A program made the translations under genes and the position numbers. This document shows positions 18,490 to 28,296 of a stretch of 40,325 nt of DNA, one piece after another. Every line of letters starts with the position of its first letter. Position 1 is the first letter of the stretch. The notes under the pieces are model-generated. The model did no database searches. It was not told the DNA's origin and saw only the letters and a list, made by a program, of their open reading frames with translations. The DNA comes from Thiotrichaceae bacterium (GTDB lineage: Bacteria; Pseudomonadota; Gammaproteobacteria; Thiotrichales; Thiotrichaceae), in NCBI GenBank assembly GCA_027083815.1, contig JALWMR010000163.1:1-40325 (forward strand). Direction: 5' to 3'.

Positions 18490-19286
18490 TACTATTAGCT
18501 GTAGCGCCAAATGGTGCCAAAATAACAAAAGAGGATCATCCGGCAGTGCCGTTGACCATAGAGGAGATAGCTCAAGAAGCAAAATCCTGTCTGGAAGCCG
18601 GAGCAGGGATGATTCACCTGCACGTTAGAAATAATATTGGTCAGCATAGCTTGAATACCAAATATTATCGACCCGCTATTGAGGCAATTAAAGATCAGGT
18701 CGGTGATAAGCTATTTATTCAGCTTACATCTGAAGCGGTTGGGAAATATACACCTGATGAACAATTTGAAATGATTCATCAGTTAAAACCGGAGGGTGTA
18801 TCTATCGCTATTCGTGAAATAAGACGCATGGATGAGCTGGATTTATATGAGCACTTTACCCGAATGCGAGACAATAATACCTATCCGCAACTTATTCTTT
18901 ATAATAAGCATGATGTATCAACCTATATGGGCTGGCTGGAGGATGGACTATTGCCGGGGAATGCCTATCCTGTTTTGATCGTCATTGGTAAGGCACAAAA
19001 AGAGGGGCTTTTTACGTTGGACTCATTAGGTGAACTTGGTGATTTAAGGTGTAGCAGCTGGATGGTTTGTGCCTTTGGTGAGAAGGAGTTTCAAGCAGGT
19101 CTGATCGCAGCCAAAAAGGGTGGTCATATTAGAATCGGTTTTGAAAATAATCAGCGCCTATGCGATGGGCGAATAGCTCAGAGTAATGCCGATATAGTGG
19201 CACAAATGGCAGGGTTTTTAGTGGCAGAGGGCAAGGATCTTGCTGATGCTTCTGAGGCAAGAAAGATTATGCATCCTGATTGGTAG
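18486..19286 (+). CDS. BKACE-family (3-keto-5-aminohexanoate cleavage enzyme-like) protein
   Basis: LAVAPNGAKITKEDHPAVPLTIEEIAQEAKSCLEAGAGMIHLHVR, GGHIRIGFENN; TTG start overlapping upstream TGA. Confidence 0.9.
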   Translation: MILLAVAPNGAKITKEDHPAVPLTIEEIAQEAKSCLEAGAGMIHLHVRNNIGQHSLNTKYYRPAIEAIKDQVGDKLFIQLTSEAVGKYTPDEQFEMIHQLKPEGVSIAIREIRRMDELDLYEHFTRMRDNNTYPQLILYNKHDVSTYMGWLEDGLLPGNAYPVLIVIGKAQKEGLFTLDSLGELGDLRCSSWMVCAFGEKEFQAGLIAAKKGGHIRIGFENNQRLCDGRIAQSNADIVAQMAGFLVAEGKDLADASEARKIMHPDW

Positions 19287-19394
19287 ACTCAATTGATTTT
19301 GTAATCAATAAGCCTCAAACTTGCTTATAAAAGATAATCCAATTAAAATCAAATTGTTATATGGACAGTTAAACTAACTCAAAGGAGAAACCAG

Positions 19395-19718
19395 ATGGCA
19401 AAAGTAGAAGATGCAATAGCAACCGTAAAAAAGTTTGATAGTGGCGCTGATGAAGCACTTATCACTGCTGTATTTAAAGGCTTGGGTCCAGCGGTACATA
19501 ATAAAGACGCCAGCCTGGTTTCATGCTCGGACGATGCAGAATTGCAAACTGTTAAAAATAATTTCCTTATCAAGAAACTAGGCCTAAGTGATGGCCCAGA
19601 GCTTGATGCAGCAATAAAGGAAGTGTGTGAGAAGATGAAAGATTCTCGTCAGAAATCTCGCGTGGCTTTTTATTATTTATTAACTAAAAAGTTTGGAAAA
19701 GAATCCGTTTACGCATAA
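19395..19718 (+). CDS. DUF2853 family protein
   Basis: FLIKKLGLSDGPELDAAIKEVCEKMKDSRQKSRVAFYYLLTKKFGKE; RBS aaaggag upstream. Confidence 0.8.
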   Translation: MAKVEDAIATVKKFDSGADEALITAVFKGLGPAVHNKDASLVSCSDDAELQTVKNNFLIKKLGLSDGPELDAAIKEVCEKMKDSRQKSRVAFYYLLTKKFGKESVYA

Positions 19719-20325
19719 CTTGTTAAAAGTTGGTTTAACGGGAGGCATCGGCTGTGGCAAAAGCACTGCAGTCGATGCCTTTCGTCGTTTTGGTGTGCCG
19801 GTTATTGATGCCGATCAAATTTCTAAGGATATTGTAAAACCGGGAAGTGGGGCATTGGCAGAAATAAAGTTAGCCTTTGGTGACGAGGTGCTAGATGCTG
19901 ATGGAGGGCTGAACCGTATATTTATAAAGGATAAGGTCTTTAACGAGCCACTAGCGCTTGAAAAACTGGAAGGTATCTTGCACCCTCGTATTCGGGCTGA
20001 AATAAAAAAACAAATAAGCAGTTATGATAATCACCCTGATGCACCTTCCTACCTTATTGTTGATGTGCCTTTGCTGGTTGAAAAAAACTATCAATCACTC
20101 TTTGATCGCATTATTGTGGTGGACTGCACAGCTGAACAACAGTTGGAACGAGTACTTATGCGCGATAGCATGGATAAGAAAAGCATAAAAAAAATAATGG
20201 ATATACAGGCAACAAGAGGGGAAAGAAAAAAAATCGCAACAGATATTCTTGATAACACAAGTGATGTTGATACACTGCATAAGCAAATAAATAATCTGCA
20301 TCAAAAATTAGTTAGCCTTTCTTGA
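19693..20325 (+). CDS. coaE: Dephospho-CoA kinase
   Basis: LKVGLTGGIGCGKSTAVDAFRRFGVPVIDADQISKDIV, LIVDVPLLVEKNY; start uncertain (TTG at 19693 or about 19720). Confidence 0.94.
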   Translation: MEKNPFTHNLLKVGLTGGIGCGKSTAVDAFRRFGVPVIDADQISKDIVKPGSGALAEIKLAFGDEVLDADGGLNRIFIKDKVFNEPLALEKLEGILHPRIRAEIKKQISSYDNHPDAPSYLIVDVPLLVEKNYQSLFDRIIVVDCTAEQQLERVLMRDSMDKKSIKKIMDIQATRGERKKIATDILDNTSDVDTLHKQINNLHQKLVSLS

Positions 20326-20347
20326 TCCTTGAGTAACGATAGTTATT

Positions 20348-21109
20348 ATGGCCGTTTACGAACAACCACTAAATGAAAAAATACGTCTTTTTTTGAGGCT
20401 GAGTTTTCTAATAAAACGGTTCAATTACCATTTAGAGGCACCGACCCAGGAAAACTGTCAGGCGGCTATTATGGTTCTATTGGAACTGTATAACCTTTCC
20501 TCACGACTTGATGTGAAAAATGCTGCATTGCATGTGCTTGATTGGCAAACACAAGCGGTACGACAGGCAGAAGGAATGGATGGTGTGGATAATACAAGAG
20601 CAGCTAATGTGCTAGCAAAACTGGAAGAAAAAAGTAAGCGTCTTTATAGTTTTCGTGGTCAGCTTGGGCAGCATCTTAAAGTCCATAACTTCCTTAATAT
20701 CTTAAAGCAAAGAGCGTCAATAGCGGGTGGTATTAACACCATGGATGTGCCTCTTTTTAGCTATTGGTTAAGTCTTCCTGAAAAGCGCAGAGTCGATGAT
20801 CTAAAAGGTTGGGCAAGGCCTTATACCATTGCTTTTGAGGCAATTGAGTTATTAATGGAGTTGATATATGAAGGAGCAGAAAAATCAGAAGTAACAGCCG
20901 AAGGCGGGTTTTATCAATCTACTTTGAGTGCACAAAGAGACTATCAAATCATACGAATTGAGCTGCCCAACGATGCCCTTTATTACCCGGAGATTAGTGC
21001 CGGAAAACAACGTTTTTCGGTACGCTTTGTGGATTCATCCCAGTTAGAGGAAAAAGGAAAGCAAATTTTTTCGGATATTCCTTTTAAGCAAACGCTGTAC
21101 AGTTTTTAG
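20348..21109 (+). CDS. zapD: Cell division protein ZapD
   Basis: YEQPLNEKIRLFLRLSFL, LKVHNFLNILKQRASIAGG, FSYWLSLPEKRRVDDLKGW; follows coaE as in many gammaproteobacteria. Confidence 0.93.
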   Translation: MAVYEQPLNEKIRLFLRLSFLIKRFNYHLEAPTQENCQAAIMVLLELYNLSSRLDVKNAALHVLDWQTQAVRQAEGMDGVDNTRAANVLAKLEEKSKRLYSFRGQLGQHLKVHNFLNILKQRASIAGGINTMDVPLFSYWLSLPEKRRVDDLKGWARPYTIAFEAIELLMELIYEGAEKSEVTAEGGFYQSTLSAQRDYQIIRIELPNDALYYPEISAGKQRFSVRFVDSSQLEEKGKQIFSDIPFKQTLYSF

Positions 21110-21136
21110 TGAGATTTTATTAAACATATCAGACAT

Positions 21137-21176
21137 AAAAAAGCCCCCGAAGTATTAAAAACTCCGAGGGCTTTTT
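21137..21176. terminator. Bidirectional rho-independent terminator (zapD/clpB)
   Basis: aaaaaagcccccgaagt-attaaa-aactccgagggctttttt-like hairpin between convergent genes. Confidence 0.85.
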
Positions 21177-21266
21177 AGTCGTAATTTCAGGAAGCCCTGA
21201 TCAAGTCCAATTATTTTTAGCTTTGTGAATTCTAATCGACTTAACCAGAGCGGGCCTCCTTAACGG

Positions 21267-23852
21267 TTACTGCTTCTTAAAAACGATTTCATTATTTTCA
21301 ACATCAACTATCACCTTATCACCCGGTGCAAAATCACCAGATAGTAATTTAAGTGCCAATGGGTTTTCAATCTCGGTCTGTATTGCACGTTTAAGAGGAC
21401 GTGCACCATAGACAGGATCAAATCCTTCTTCTGCCACTTTATCTAATGCAGCATCGGTAACATCAATTTCAATCTCATTATCATGCAAACGCTGAGATAG
21501 GTGTCTTAGCTGGATGCGAGCAATTTCGCGTATTTCTTCTTTATCCAATGGTCTAAATACCACGGTATCATCAATACGATTGATAAACTCAGGTCGGAAG
21601 TGTGTTCCAACAATTTCCATCACCGCTGTTTTCATGGTGTCATAATCACCATGTGCCATTGTTTGTATAACATCAGAACCAAGGTTTGAAGTCATGATGA
21701 CTACGGTATTGCTAAAGTCAACGGTACGACCTTGTCCATCGGTCAAACGACCATCGTCCAGAACCTGTAGCAGGATATTAAAGACATCAGGATGCGCTTT
21801 TTCCACCTCATCAAGCAAAATGACCGAGTAGGGCTTGCGACGAACTAACTCAGTTAAATAGCCACCTTCTTCATAACCAACATAACCAGGAGGCGCACCA
21901 ATCAAGCGAGCGACTGAGTGTTTTTCCATAAACTCGGACATATCAACACGCACCATGGCTTCTTCGGTATCAAACAGGAAGGTGGCCAAAGCTTTACTGA
22001 GTTCCGTTTTACCAACACCGGTTGGGCCGAGGAACAAGAATGATCCGTTAGGCCGCTTTGGATCAGATAAGCCCGCACGGGACCGTCGAATAGCATTGGC
22101 AACAGCTTGAATGGCTTCATCCTGTCCGATAACCTGCTTGCGTAACTCCTCTTCGAGACGTAGTAGTTTTTCACGTTCACCCTGTAGCATTTTGGAAACA
22201 GGAATTCCGGTCCATGCTGAAACAACCTCTGCGATCTCTTCTTCGGTTACTTTATTGCGCAATAGCTGGAATTTCTGGGCTTCTTCATCGTCTTCCTTGT
22301 CGGCTTTTTCAAGCTGTTTTTCCAAGTCGGGAATTACGCCATATTGTAGCTCAGACATACGTTGCAAGTCACCGGAGCGATGTGCTGCTTCCAGATCAAT
22401 ACGCGCCTGATCCAGAGCTTCCTTGATATGAGCAGTTCCCTGAACCATTGCTTTTTCAGCTTTCCAGATTTCTTCCAGATCAGAATATTCCTTTTCGAGC
22501 TGGGCAATTTTTTCTTCTAGCTCAGCCAGGCGCTTCTTGGAAGCTTCATCTTTTTCCTTTTTCAAGGCTTCACGTTCAATTTTTAATTGAATAAGTTTAC
22601 GATCCAGCTTATCCAGTGCTTCTGGTTTGGAATCAATTTCCAGGCGAATCCGTGATGCGGCCTCATCAATCAGGTCAATCGCTTTATCAGGCAGTTGACG
22701 GTCTGTAATATAGCGATGCGATAAAGTTGCCGCTGCAACGATAGCAGGGTCAGTAATTTCAACACCATGATGCGCTTCATAGCGTTCTTTCAGGCCACGC
22801 AAAATAGCAATGGTATCTTCTACCGTTGGCTCATCAACAATGATTTTCTGGAAGCGTCTTTCTAGTGCGGCATCCTTTTCAATGTACTGTCGGTACTCGT
22901 TAAGAGTGGTTGCGCCGATACAGTGTAATTCGCCACGCGCTAAGGCGGGTTTAAGCATATTGCCTGCATCCATCGCTCCGTCTGATTTTCCAGCGCCAAC
23001 CATGGTGTGTATTTCATCAATAAACATCAGGATGTCGCCTTCTGCTTTGGCTACATCATTCAATACTGCTTTAAGGCGTTCCTCAAAATCACCACGGAAT
23101 TTGGCACCAGCCAAAAGCGCTGCAAGATCAAGCGCAAGCAAGCGTTTTCCTTTCATGCTGTCGGGCACTTCGCCGTTAACGATGCGTTGTGCCAAACCTT
23201 CAACAAGAGCTGTTTTACCCACGCCAGGCTCGCCAATAATAACCGGGTTGTTTTTTGTACGGCGTTGTAAGATTTGCACCATACGGCGGATTTCTTCATC
23301 ACGCCCAATAATAGGATCAATCTTGCCTTGCTCGGCACGTTCGGTTAAGTCAATGGTATATTTTTTGAGTGCTTCTCGCTGATCTTCTGCATTTGGATCG
23401 TCCACAGATTGTCCTCCACGCATAGCTTCTATAGCCTGTTCTAGTGCTTCTTTGGTTGCACCGTTATTTTTTAATATCTCACCCAGTGGGCCTTTGTCTT
23501 CCAGGGCAGCTAATAAAAATAATTCGGATGATATGTATTGGTCATTACGCTGTTGCGCAATTTTATCGGTCACATTTAATAGTCGTGACAGATCGTTTGA
23601 AATATGTACATCGCCTGCATCGCCGCCAGTAACGGATGGCATACGCTCAAGTGCTTCAGTTAGCTGTGAGTGTAGCAAGTTTACGTTAACGCCGGCCTGA
23701 GTTAATAAGCCCTTGGCACTTCCGCCTTCTTGATCTAGCAGTGCCAGCATTAAATGGACTGGCTCTATAAATTGATGATCTTTACCCAGGGCAAGCGATT
23801 GTGCATCCTGTAAAGCCAGTTGAAACTTACTGGTTAATTTGTCTGTTCTCAT
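21267..23852 (-). CDS. clpB: ATP-dependent chaperone ClpB
   Basis: Full-length 861 aa; [86 protein letters not shown]. Confidence 0.98.
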   Translation of the reverse strand: MRTDKLTSKFQLALQDAQSLALGKDHQFIEPVHLMLALLDQEGGSAKGLLTQAGVNVNLLHSQLTEALERMPSVTGGDAGDVHISNDLSRLLNVTDKIAQQRNDQYISSELFLLAALEDKGPLGEILKNNGATKEALEQAIEAMRGGQSVDDPNAEDQREALKKYTIDLTERAEQGKIDPIIGRDEEIRRMVQILQRRTKNNPVIIGEPGVGKTALVEGLAQRIVNGEVPDSMKGKRLLALDLAALLAGAKFRGDFEERLKAVLNDVAKAEGDILMFIDEIHTMVGAGKSDGAMDAGNMLKPALARGELHCIGATTLNEYRQYIEKDAALERRFQKIIVDEPTVEDTIAILRGLKERYEAHHGVEITDPAIVAAATLSHRYITDRQLPDKAIDLIDEAASRIRLEIDSKPEALDKLDRKLIQLKIEREALKKEKDEASKKRLAELEEKIAQLEKEYSDLEEIWKAEKAMVQGTAHIKEALDQARIDLEAAHRSGDLQRMSELQYGVIPDLEKQLEKADKEDDEEAQKFQLLRNKVTEEEIAEVVSAWTGIPVSKMLQGEREKLLRLEEELRKQVIGQDEAIQAVANAIRRSRAGLSDPKRPNGSFLFLGPTGVGKTELSKALATFLFDTEEAMVRVDMSEFMEKHSVARLIGAPPGYVGYEEGGYLTELVRRKPYSVILLDEVEKAHPDVFNILLQVLDDGRLTDGQGRTVDFSNTVVIMTSNLGSDVIQTMAHGDYDTMKTAVMEIVGTHFRPEFINRIDDTVVFRPLDKEEIREIARIQLRHLSQRLHDNEIEIDVTDAALDKVAEEGFDPVYGARPLKRAIQTEIENPLALKLLSGDFAPGDKVIVDVENNEIVFKKQ

Positions 23853-24005
23853 AGTTTTCCCTCTTCCTTTGAATTTTGGTTATCCAGATTCGCCCACGGT
23901 GCTTTCATGCAAATCTTTCATCAGGTTTATGATGTGGTAAATGAATCCGGATTCAAGTTATGGCTCATTATGCTTAATACGTTTACTTCAAACTGTCACT
24001 TAGGT

Positions 24006-24044
24006 GGCACAAAAGGGCAAAAAAGTGGGGGGGTGTACTTTTTA
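24006..24044 (+). repeat. G-tract dispersed motif, single copy
   Basis: ggcacaaaagggcaaaaaagtgggggggtgtacttttta. Confidence 0.7.
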
Positions 24045-24145
24045 CTATCATTAGTGATGATAAAATGGTCTGAGTTTTCATCTCAGCCTTAAAGATAGGC
24101 TAAATTTAGTCATTTTTGAGTAGATTTTTTACTTATCGTGTCTAG

Positions 24146-24284
24146 TAGGCTGTTGAAATTCGCTTAGGCGAGTGTGAGACAAGGCAAAATAGACCGAAAA
24201 AGCGCAGTTTACTGGAGTAAATGAGCATTTTGAGGTCTATTTTAACGCAGTATCGTGCCGCCTAAGTAGAAATTCAACAGTCTG
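24146..24284 (+). mobile_element. 139-bp palindromic MITE-like element, copy A
   Basis: TAGGCTGTTGAAATTCGC...GAAATTCAACAGTCTG; about nine mismatches by eye against 27998-28136 in opposite orientation; flanks CTAG/TTAA. Confidence 0.8.
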
Positions 24285-24291
24285 TTAATTG

Positions 24292-25044
24292 TCAAAGAAG
24301 GAACAGTTTTATAGCAATAATCAATAGAGAGATGCCTAATATAAGCCTGACAAATGTTTCCCCTTTCTCAAGTGACATCTTTACCGCAAGCCATGTACCT
24401 AACATCATGCCAATAGAAAGGGCAATTGCTGCAAACCAGTCTATATTGCCGGTAATAATAAAAAGAATTACGGCAGGTATGGTGAATATCATGACAATAA
24501 AGACTTTATGCATATTGGTTTGAATAAGATTCATGCCATATAGGTGTAAGAGTGTTGCCATAATGACAAAACCGACACCGGCTTGAATAAAGCCACCATA
24601 AAATCCAACAGCGAACATAACGGGCCAGCGTAGCCAGCTTCTCCATTTGTGTGTCCTGGCATGTTCGATAATTTCTGACTTGGGAAACATTAAGGTAAAA
24701 ATTATAAGTAGCATGACAACGCCTAAAATCTTGGTAAATAAGGCATCATCAATTTTGACCGCATAAAAGGCACCTAAAATACCGCCAGGCAAGGTCATCA
24801 GGGATAGCTTTAAGCTCAGAGGAAAATCAGCATGACTTTTCTTTTTAAAGGCAGCCACGGCAGATAGTGCCTCAACTTGAATGGCTATGCGGTTTGAGCC
24901 ATTGGCAACGGTTGCGTCATAGCCAAGAAAAATCAGTAGAGGGATTGTTAAAGCAGAGCCACCACCGGCTAATACATTTAAGAACCCTGCAACTGCACCT
25001 ACAATGGCAATAATGATAAAAGAAAGTGGATCGGCAGTTGGCAT
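24292..25044 (-). CDS. Sulfite exporter TauE/SafE family protein
   Basis: AGFLNVLAGGGSALTIPLLIFLGYDATVANGSNRIAI, FYGGFIQAGVGFVIM. Confidence 0.9.
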   Translation of the reverse strand: MPTADPLSFIIIAIVGAVAGFLNVLAGGGSALTIPLLIFLGYDATVANGSNRIAIQVEALSAVAAFKKKSHADFPLSLKLSLMTLPGGILGAFYAVKIDDALFTKILGVVMLLIIFTLMFPKSEIIEHARTHKWRSWLRWPVMFAVGFYGGFIQAGVGFVIMATLLHLYGMNLIQTNMHKVFIVMIFTIPAVILFIITGNIDWFAAIALSIGMMLGTWLAVKMSLEKGETFVRLILGISLLIIAIKLFLL

Positions 25045-25097
25045 AAAGGAGAGTTTAGATTGTGGTGCCTCTAGTATAGTGCTTAACCAGAGACTCC

Positions 25098-26051
25098 TTA
25101 ATACGTCTTTGTATTTCGCAAATGTTTGCCGACCGCAAGCCAGGCACCAACCAGCCCCAACAAGCTACTTGCTAGCAGAATATAAAGGGTGATTTTAATG
25201 CCAAGGCCGCTGATTGTATAAGTGCTTCCATACAGTTGGGCCAGCTCGTTAACGGGTGATACCAGAAAGAGCAGTGCAAAATGAACCAGTACCAGACTAA
25301 GAATACCGCCAAAAAGGCCATACCAAACACCGCTGTATAAAAAAGGTCGCCTGATATAGGCAGGCGTTGCCCCAATTAGCTGGGAGACATCAATTTCTTC
25401 TTTGCGATTTTCTATGTTTAGGCGGATAGTATTGCCGACTACCAATAAAACAGTAAGGGCAAGTAATATTGAAATCACCATAATGGCGCGTTCGGCCAGA
25501 TGTAAAATTCCTCTAAGCCGTTGTACCCATTCTATATCCATTTGTACCAGATCAACTTCGGGATAGCCCTCTAGCTTGTTTGCCAGTTTTTTCATGTCCA
25601 GGCCGGGATTACCTATTAGATTAATGTGCGGCGTGACAACCAGTACGTGAGGAAGGGGGTTCTCATCCAGGGTTTCCAACGTTTCAGCAAATCCGGTGAT
25701 TTTTCTAAAATCAGCGAGTGCTTCATCTTTGGGGACTAATACCACTTTATCTATTTCAGGAAGTTCTTCGAGTAGTTCTCCTCTATCACGCGCCCTCTGT
25801 TCAGATATTCCCGGTTTAATGAATAGAGAAATTGTCGGCACTTCACGTTTGTCATCAGTCAATGTTTTCAGGTTTTTGAGTAATAAATGCAAACTGGCGG
25901 GCAAAGATAGGGCAATCGCAATTGCGGCTAATGTTATCCAGGTTGATAAAGGGGATTGCCACAAACGTGCCAGGCTATAGGCGATTGCCTCTTTATGGTG
26001 GCCTATGCGGCTGGCTATGGGTGAGCTCGTCTGTTTGTAAGTGGTTGCCAT
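25098..26051 (-). CDS. ftsX: Cell division ABC transporter permease FtsX
   Basis: SLARLWQSPLSTWITLAAIAIALSLPASLHLLLKN, DVSQLIGATPAYIRRPFLYSGVWYGL. Confidence 0.94.
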   Translation of the reverse strand: MATTYKQTSSPIASRIGHHKEAIAYSLARLWQSPLSTWITLAAIAIALSLPASLHLLLKNLKTLTDDKREVPTISLFIKPGISEQRARDRGELLEELPEIDKVVLVPKDEALADFRKITGFAETLETLDENPLPHVLVVTPHINLIGNPGLDMKKLANKLEGYPEVDLVQMDIEWVQRLRGILHLAERAIMVISILLALTVLLVVGNTIRLNIENRKEEIDVSQLIGATPAYIRRPFLYSGVWYGLFGGILSLVLVHFALLFLVSPVNELAQLYGSTYTISGLGIKITLYILLASSLLGLVGAWLAVGKHLRNTKTY

Positions 26052-26710
26052 TACCGTTTCACCTTGTTAGAGATGTTTCTTAGTACTATGGTGCGTTTTT
26101 TCATGTCTTTAATCAAAGCGTGGTCGTGGCTGGCAATGAGAACGGTGGAGCCATAATCATTAAATTGTTTAAAGGTATACATAATATCAAGAGCAAGTTC
26201 CGGGTCTAAATTACCGGTTGGCTCATCGGCTAGAATAATAGCGGGTTTATTAACAACTGCCCGGGCTATTCCAACCCGTTGTTTTTCCCCGGCTGATAGC
26301 ATTAGTGGGTATTCTTTTTCTTTATGCAGCAAGCCAACCTTATCCAGGGCGGCTCTGACGCGTCTTTTAATATCATGTGGACGCAAACCTTCGATTTTTA
26401 AAGGTAAGGCAATATTTTCAAATACAGTGCGGTCGACGAGTAAATGATGGTCCTGAAAAATCATGCCAATATTTCGCCTAAAAGCAGGTATTCTACTTTT
26501 TCGAATGGTGTTGATATTTTGCTTGTTAACAATGACATCACCCGTCGAAGGTGATTCAAGCATAGCAATTAGTTTTAAAAGGGTGCTTTTGCCCGCTCCA
26601 GAATGCCCCGTGAGAAAGGTCATTTCCCCCTGGTGAATGAACAGGTTGACGTTATACAGTGCAAGCTGTCCTGTGGGATACTGCTTGCTAACTGCTTTAA
26701 ATTCGATCAT
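26051..26710 (-). CDS. ftsE: Cell division ATP-binding protein FtsE
   Basis: MIEFKAVSKQYPTG, TGHSGAGKSTLLKLIAM, IGMIFQDHHLLVDRTVFENIALPL, ILADEPTGNLDPELA. Confidence 0.96.
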   Translation of the reverse strand: MIEFKAVSKQYPTGQLALYNVNLFIHQGEMTFLTGHSGAGKSTLLKLIAMLESPSTGDVIVNKQNINTIRKSRIPAFRRNIGMIFQDHHLLVDRTVFENIALPLKIEGLRPHDIKRRVRAALDKVGLLHKEKEYPLMLSAGEKQRVGIARAVVNKPAIILADEPTGNLDPELALDIMYTFKQFNDYGSTVLIASHDHALIKDMKKRTIVLRNISNKVKR

Positions 26711-26812
26711 TTTCTTGTTTTTGGTTTAGCCCAATGTGGTTACACAGTTTACTCATTTTGGGGGGTAACGCAATGTTCATATACTGACTCATTGTAAGGT
26801 AAAGCTATCTTT

Positions 26813-27934
26813 GTGTTTAGGGGTGCTAAACTGTTAGTAAAAGCTGATAAAAGTGGAGAAAGCATGAAAAATAATAGCGTAGTAAAAATTCTCTTTACCT
26901 GCCTTCTTTTGTTTTTTACAACATTAGTTATTGCGGAAGAACTAAAAGAGTTAAAAAAGGAGGGTGAATATCGTGGTGCTCAAACAGCTACCCACCCTGA
27001 CTGGTTTAAAGAAAGCTTTTTGGATTTGGAAGAGGATATAGCTGATGCTGCAAAGTTAAAAAAGCGTTTGGTGGTTTATTTTTGGCAGCCGGGTTGTCCT
27101 TATTGTACCCAGCTCTGGGAGGAGAATTTTGCAAAGCAGGAAATTGTTGATTTCTTCCGCAGCAATTTTGAAATAGTCGCGTTGAATATGTGGGGTGATC
27201 GTGAGGTCATAAGTGTTGGAGGAAATGACTATACAGAAAAGTCCTTTTCAGATGCACTAGGTATAAAATATACCCCAACCTTGTTATTTTTTGATGAAAA
27301 CAAGAAGGTTGTTCATCGTTTAAATGGTTATATTCCACCTAAAAGTTTTAAACTGGCACTTGACTATGTTGCGGGTAAACATGAAAAGGAGCAATCTTAT
27401 GGTGAGTTTGTTGCTTCAAGACAAAAGAAACTGGCATCTGATTCAGGTGCACTGATTAAAGAGAATTTTTTCTCGACACTGCCAGAATCGACAAAACTTG
27501 CTGAGCTTATTAAGCAAGGAAAGTATCTAGCCGTCTTTTTTGAGGGTAAGGGGTGTGATAATAACTGTACTTTGTTACATGAGAAAACGCTAAAAGACCC
27601 TGTTACCAGAGATTTGGTGAAGCAGTTTGTCTCAGTTCAATTTGATCGTTACTCTGACAATCAAATTATAACGCCAAGTGGTAAAAAAATGAGCATAAGT
27701 GAGTGGGCAAACAAGCTTAATATTTCTTATCTGCCCGCAATGGTCTTTTTTAATGATGATGGAAAAGAAGTCATGAGAATCGATGCGCAAATGCGCACTT
27801 TTCATATCCAGTCAGTTTTTGATTATGTGTTGTCAGGTGCTTATAAAACCGAACCAAATTTTCAAAGGTACATTTCAGCCAGAGCAGATAAAATACGTAA
27901 ACAGGGTACAGATGTAGATATCTGGGCTTACTAG
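26813..27934 (+). CDS. Exported protein with two thioredoxin-like domains (SoxW/thioredoxin-fold)
   Basis: First domain VVYFWQPGCPYCTQLWEENF (CPYC), second domain AVFFEGKGCDNNCTLLHEKTL; likely start MKNNSVVKILFTCLLLFF at 26864. Confidence 0.82.
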   Translation: MFRGAKLLVKADKSGESMKNNSVVKILFTCLLLFFTTLVIAEELKELKKEGEYRGAQTATHPDWFKESFLDLEEDIADAAKLKKRLVVYFWQPGCPYCTQLWEENFAKQEIVDFFRSNFEIVALNMWGDREVISVGGNDYTEKSFSDALGIKYTPTLLFFDENKKVVHRLNGYIPPKSFKLALDYVAGKHEKEQSYGEFVASRQKKLASDSGALIKENFFSTLPESTKLAELIKQGKYLAVFFEGKGCDNNCTLLHEKTLKDPVTRDLVKQFVSVQFDRYSDNQIITPSGKKMSISEWANKLNISYLPAMVFFNDDGKEVMRIDAQMRTFHIQSVFDYVLSGAYKTEPNFQRYISARADKIRKQGTDVDIWAY

Positions 27935-27993
27935 GAGCCTGTCCAAGTATAGAGAAGCTACTGCCGCTACGCATCCTATTCTCGGACAGGCTC
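27935..27993. mobile_element. 59-bp GAGCCTGTCC hairpin MITE-like element
   Basis: GAGCCTGTCCAAGTATAGAGAAGC / GCATCCTATTCTCGGACAGGCTC inverted termini, flanked by CTAG at 27931-27934 and 27994-27997. Confidence 0.75.
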
Positions 27994-27997
27994 CTAG

Positions 27998-28136
27998 CAG
28001 GCTATTGAGTTTCTACATAGACGGCACGATACTGCGTTAAAATAGACCTCAAAATGCTCATTTACTCCAGTAAACTGCGCTTTTTCGGTCAATTTTGCCT
28101 TGTCTCGTACTCGCCTAAGCGAATTTCAACAGCCTG
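27998..28136 (-). mobile_element. 139-bp palindromic MITE-like element, copy B
   Basis: Reverse complement of copy A; flanked by CTAG on both sides (27994-27997 and 28137-28140). Confidence 0.82.
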
Positions 28137-28296
28137 CTAGGAAGGTTATTTTCAAACAGGAAAAGGCCTCTGCTGATCTTTTTTAGTTTGCGACATTTTG
28201 TATGCTTTTCATATTTGTGTCTACTTGTGATAGTATAGTTAGAAATATTAATAATTATAATTAAAAAACCAAAAGGGAGAATAGCGAGGAGTTATT

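Noticed and set aside
22810-23382. 190-aa antisense ORF within clpB
   Set aside because: Typical shadow ORF of a highly conserved coding region; no RBS or family signature.
24020-24040. G-runs as intramolecular G-quadruplex
   Set aside because: Each copy has a single G-run rather than four closely spaced runs, so an intramolecular quadruplex is not supported.
26755-26775. TTTTGGGGGGTAACGCAATG as another copy of the G-tract motif
   Set aside because: Shares only the G-run; lacks the GTGTACTTTT side and the upstream A-tract context.
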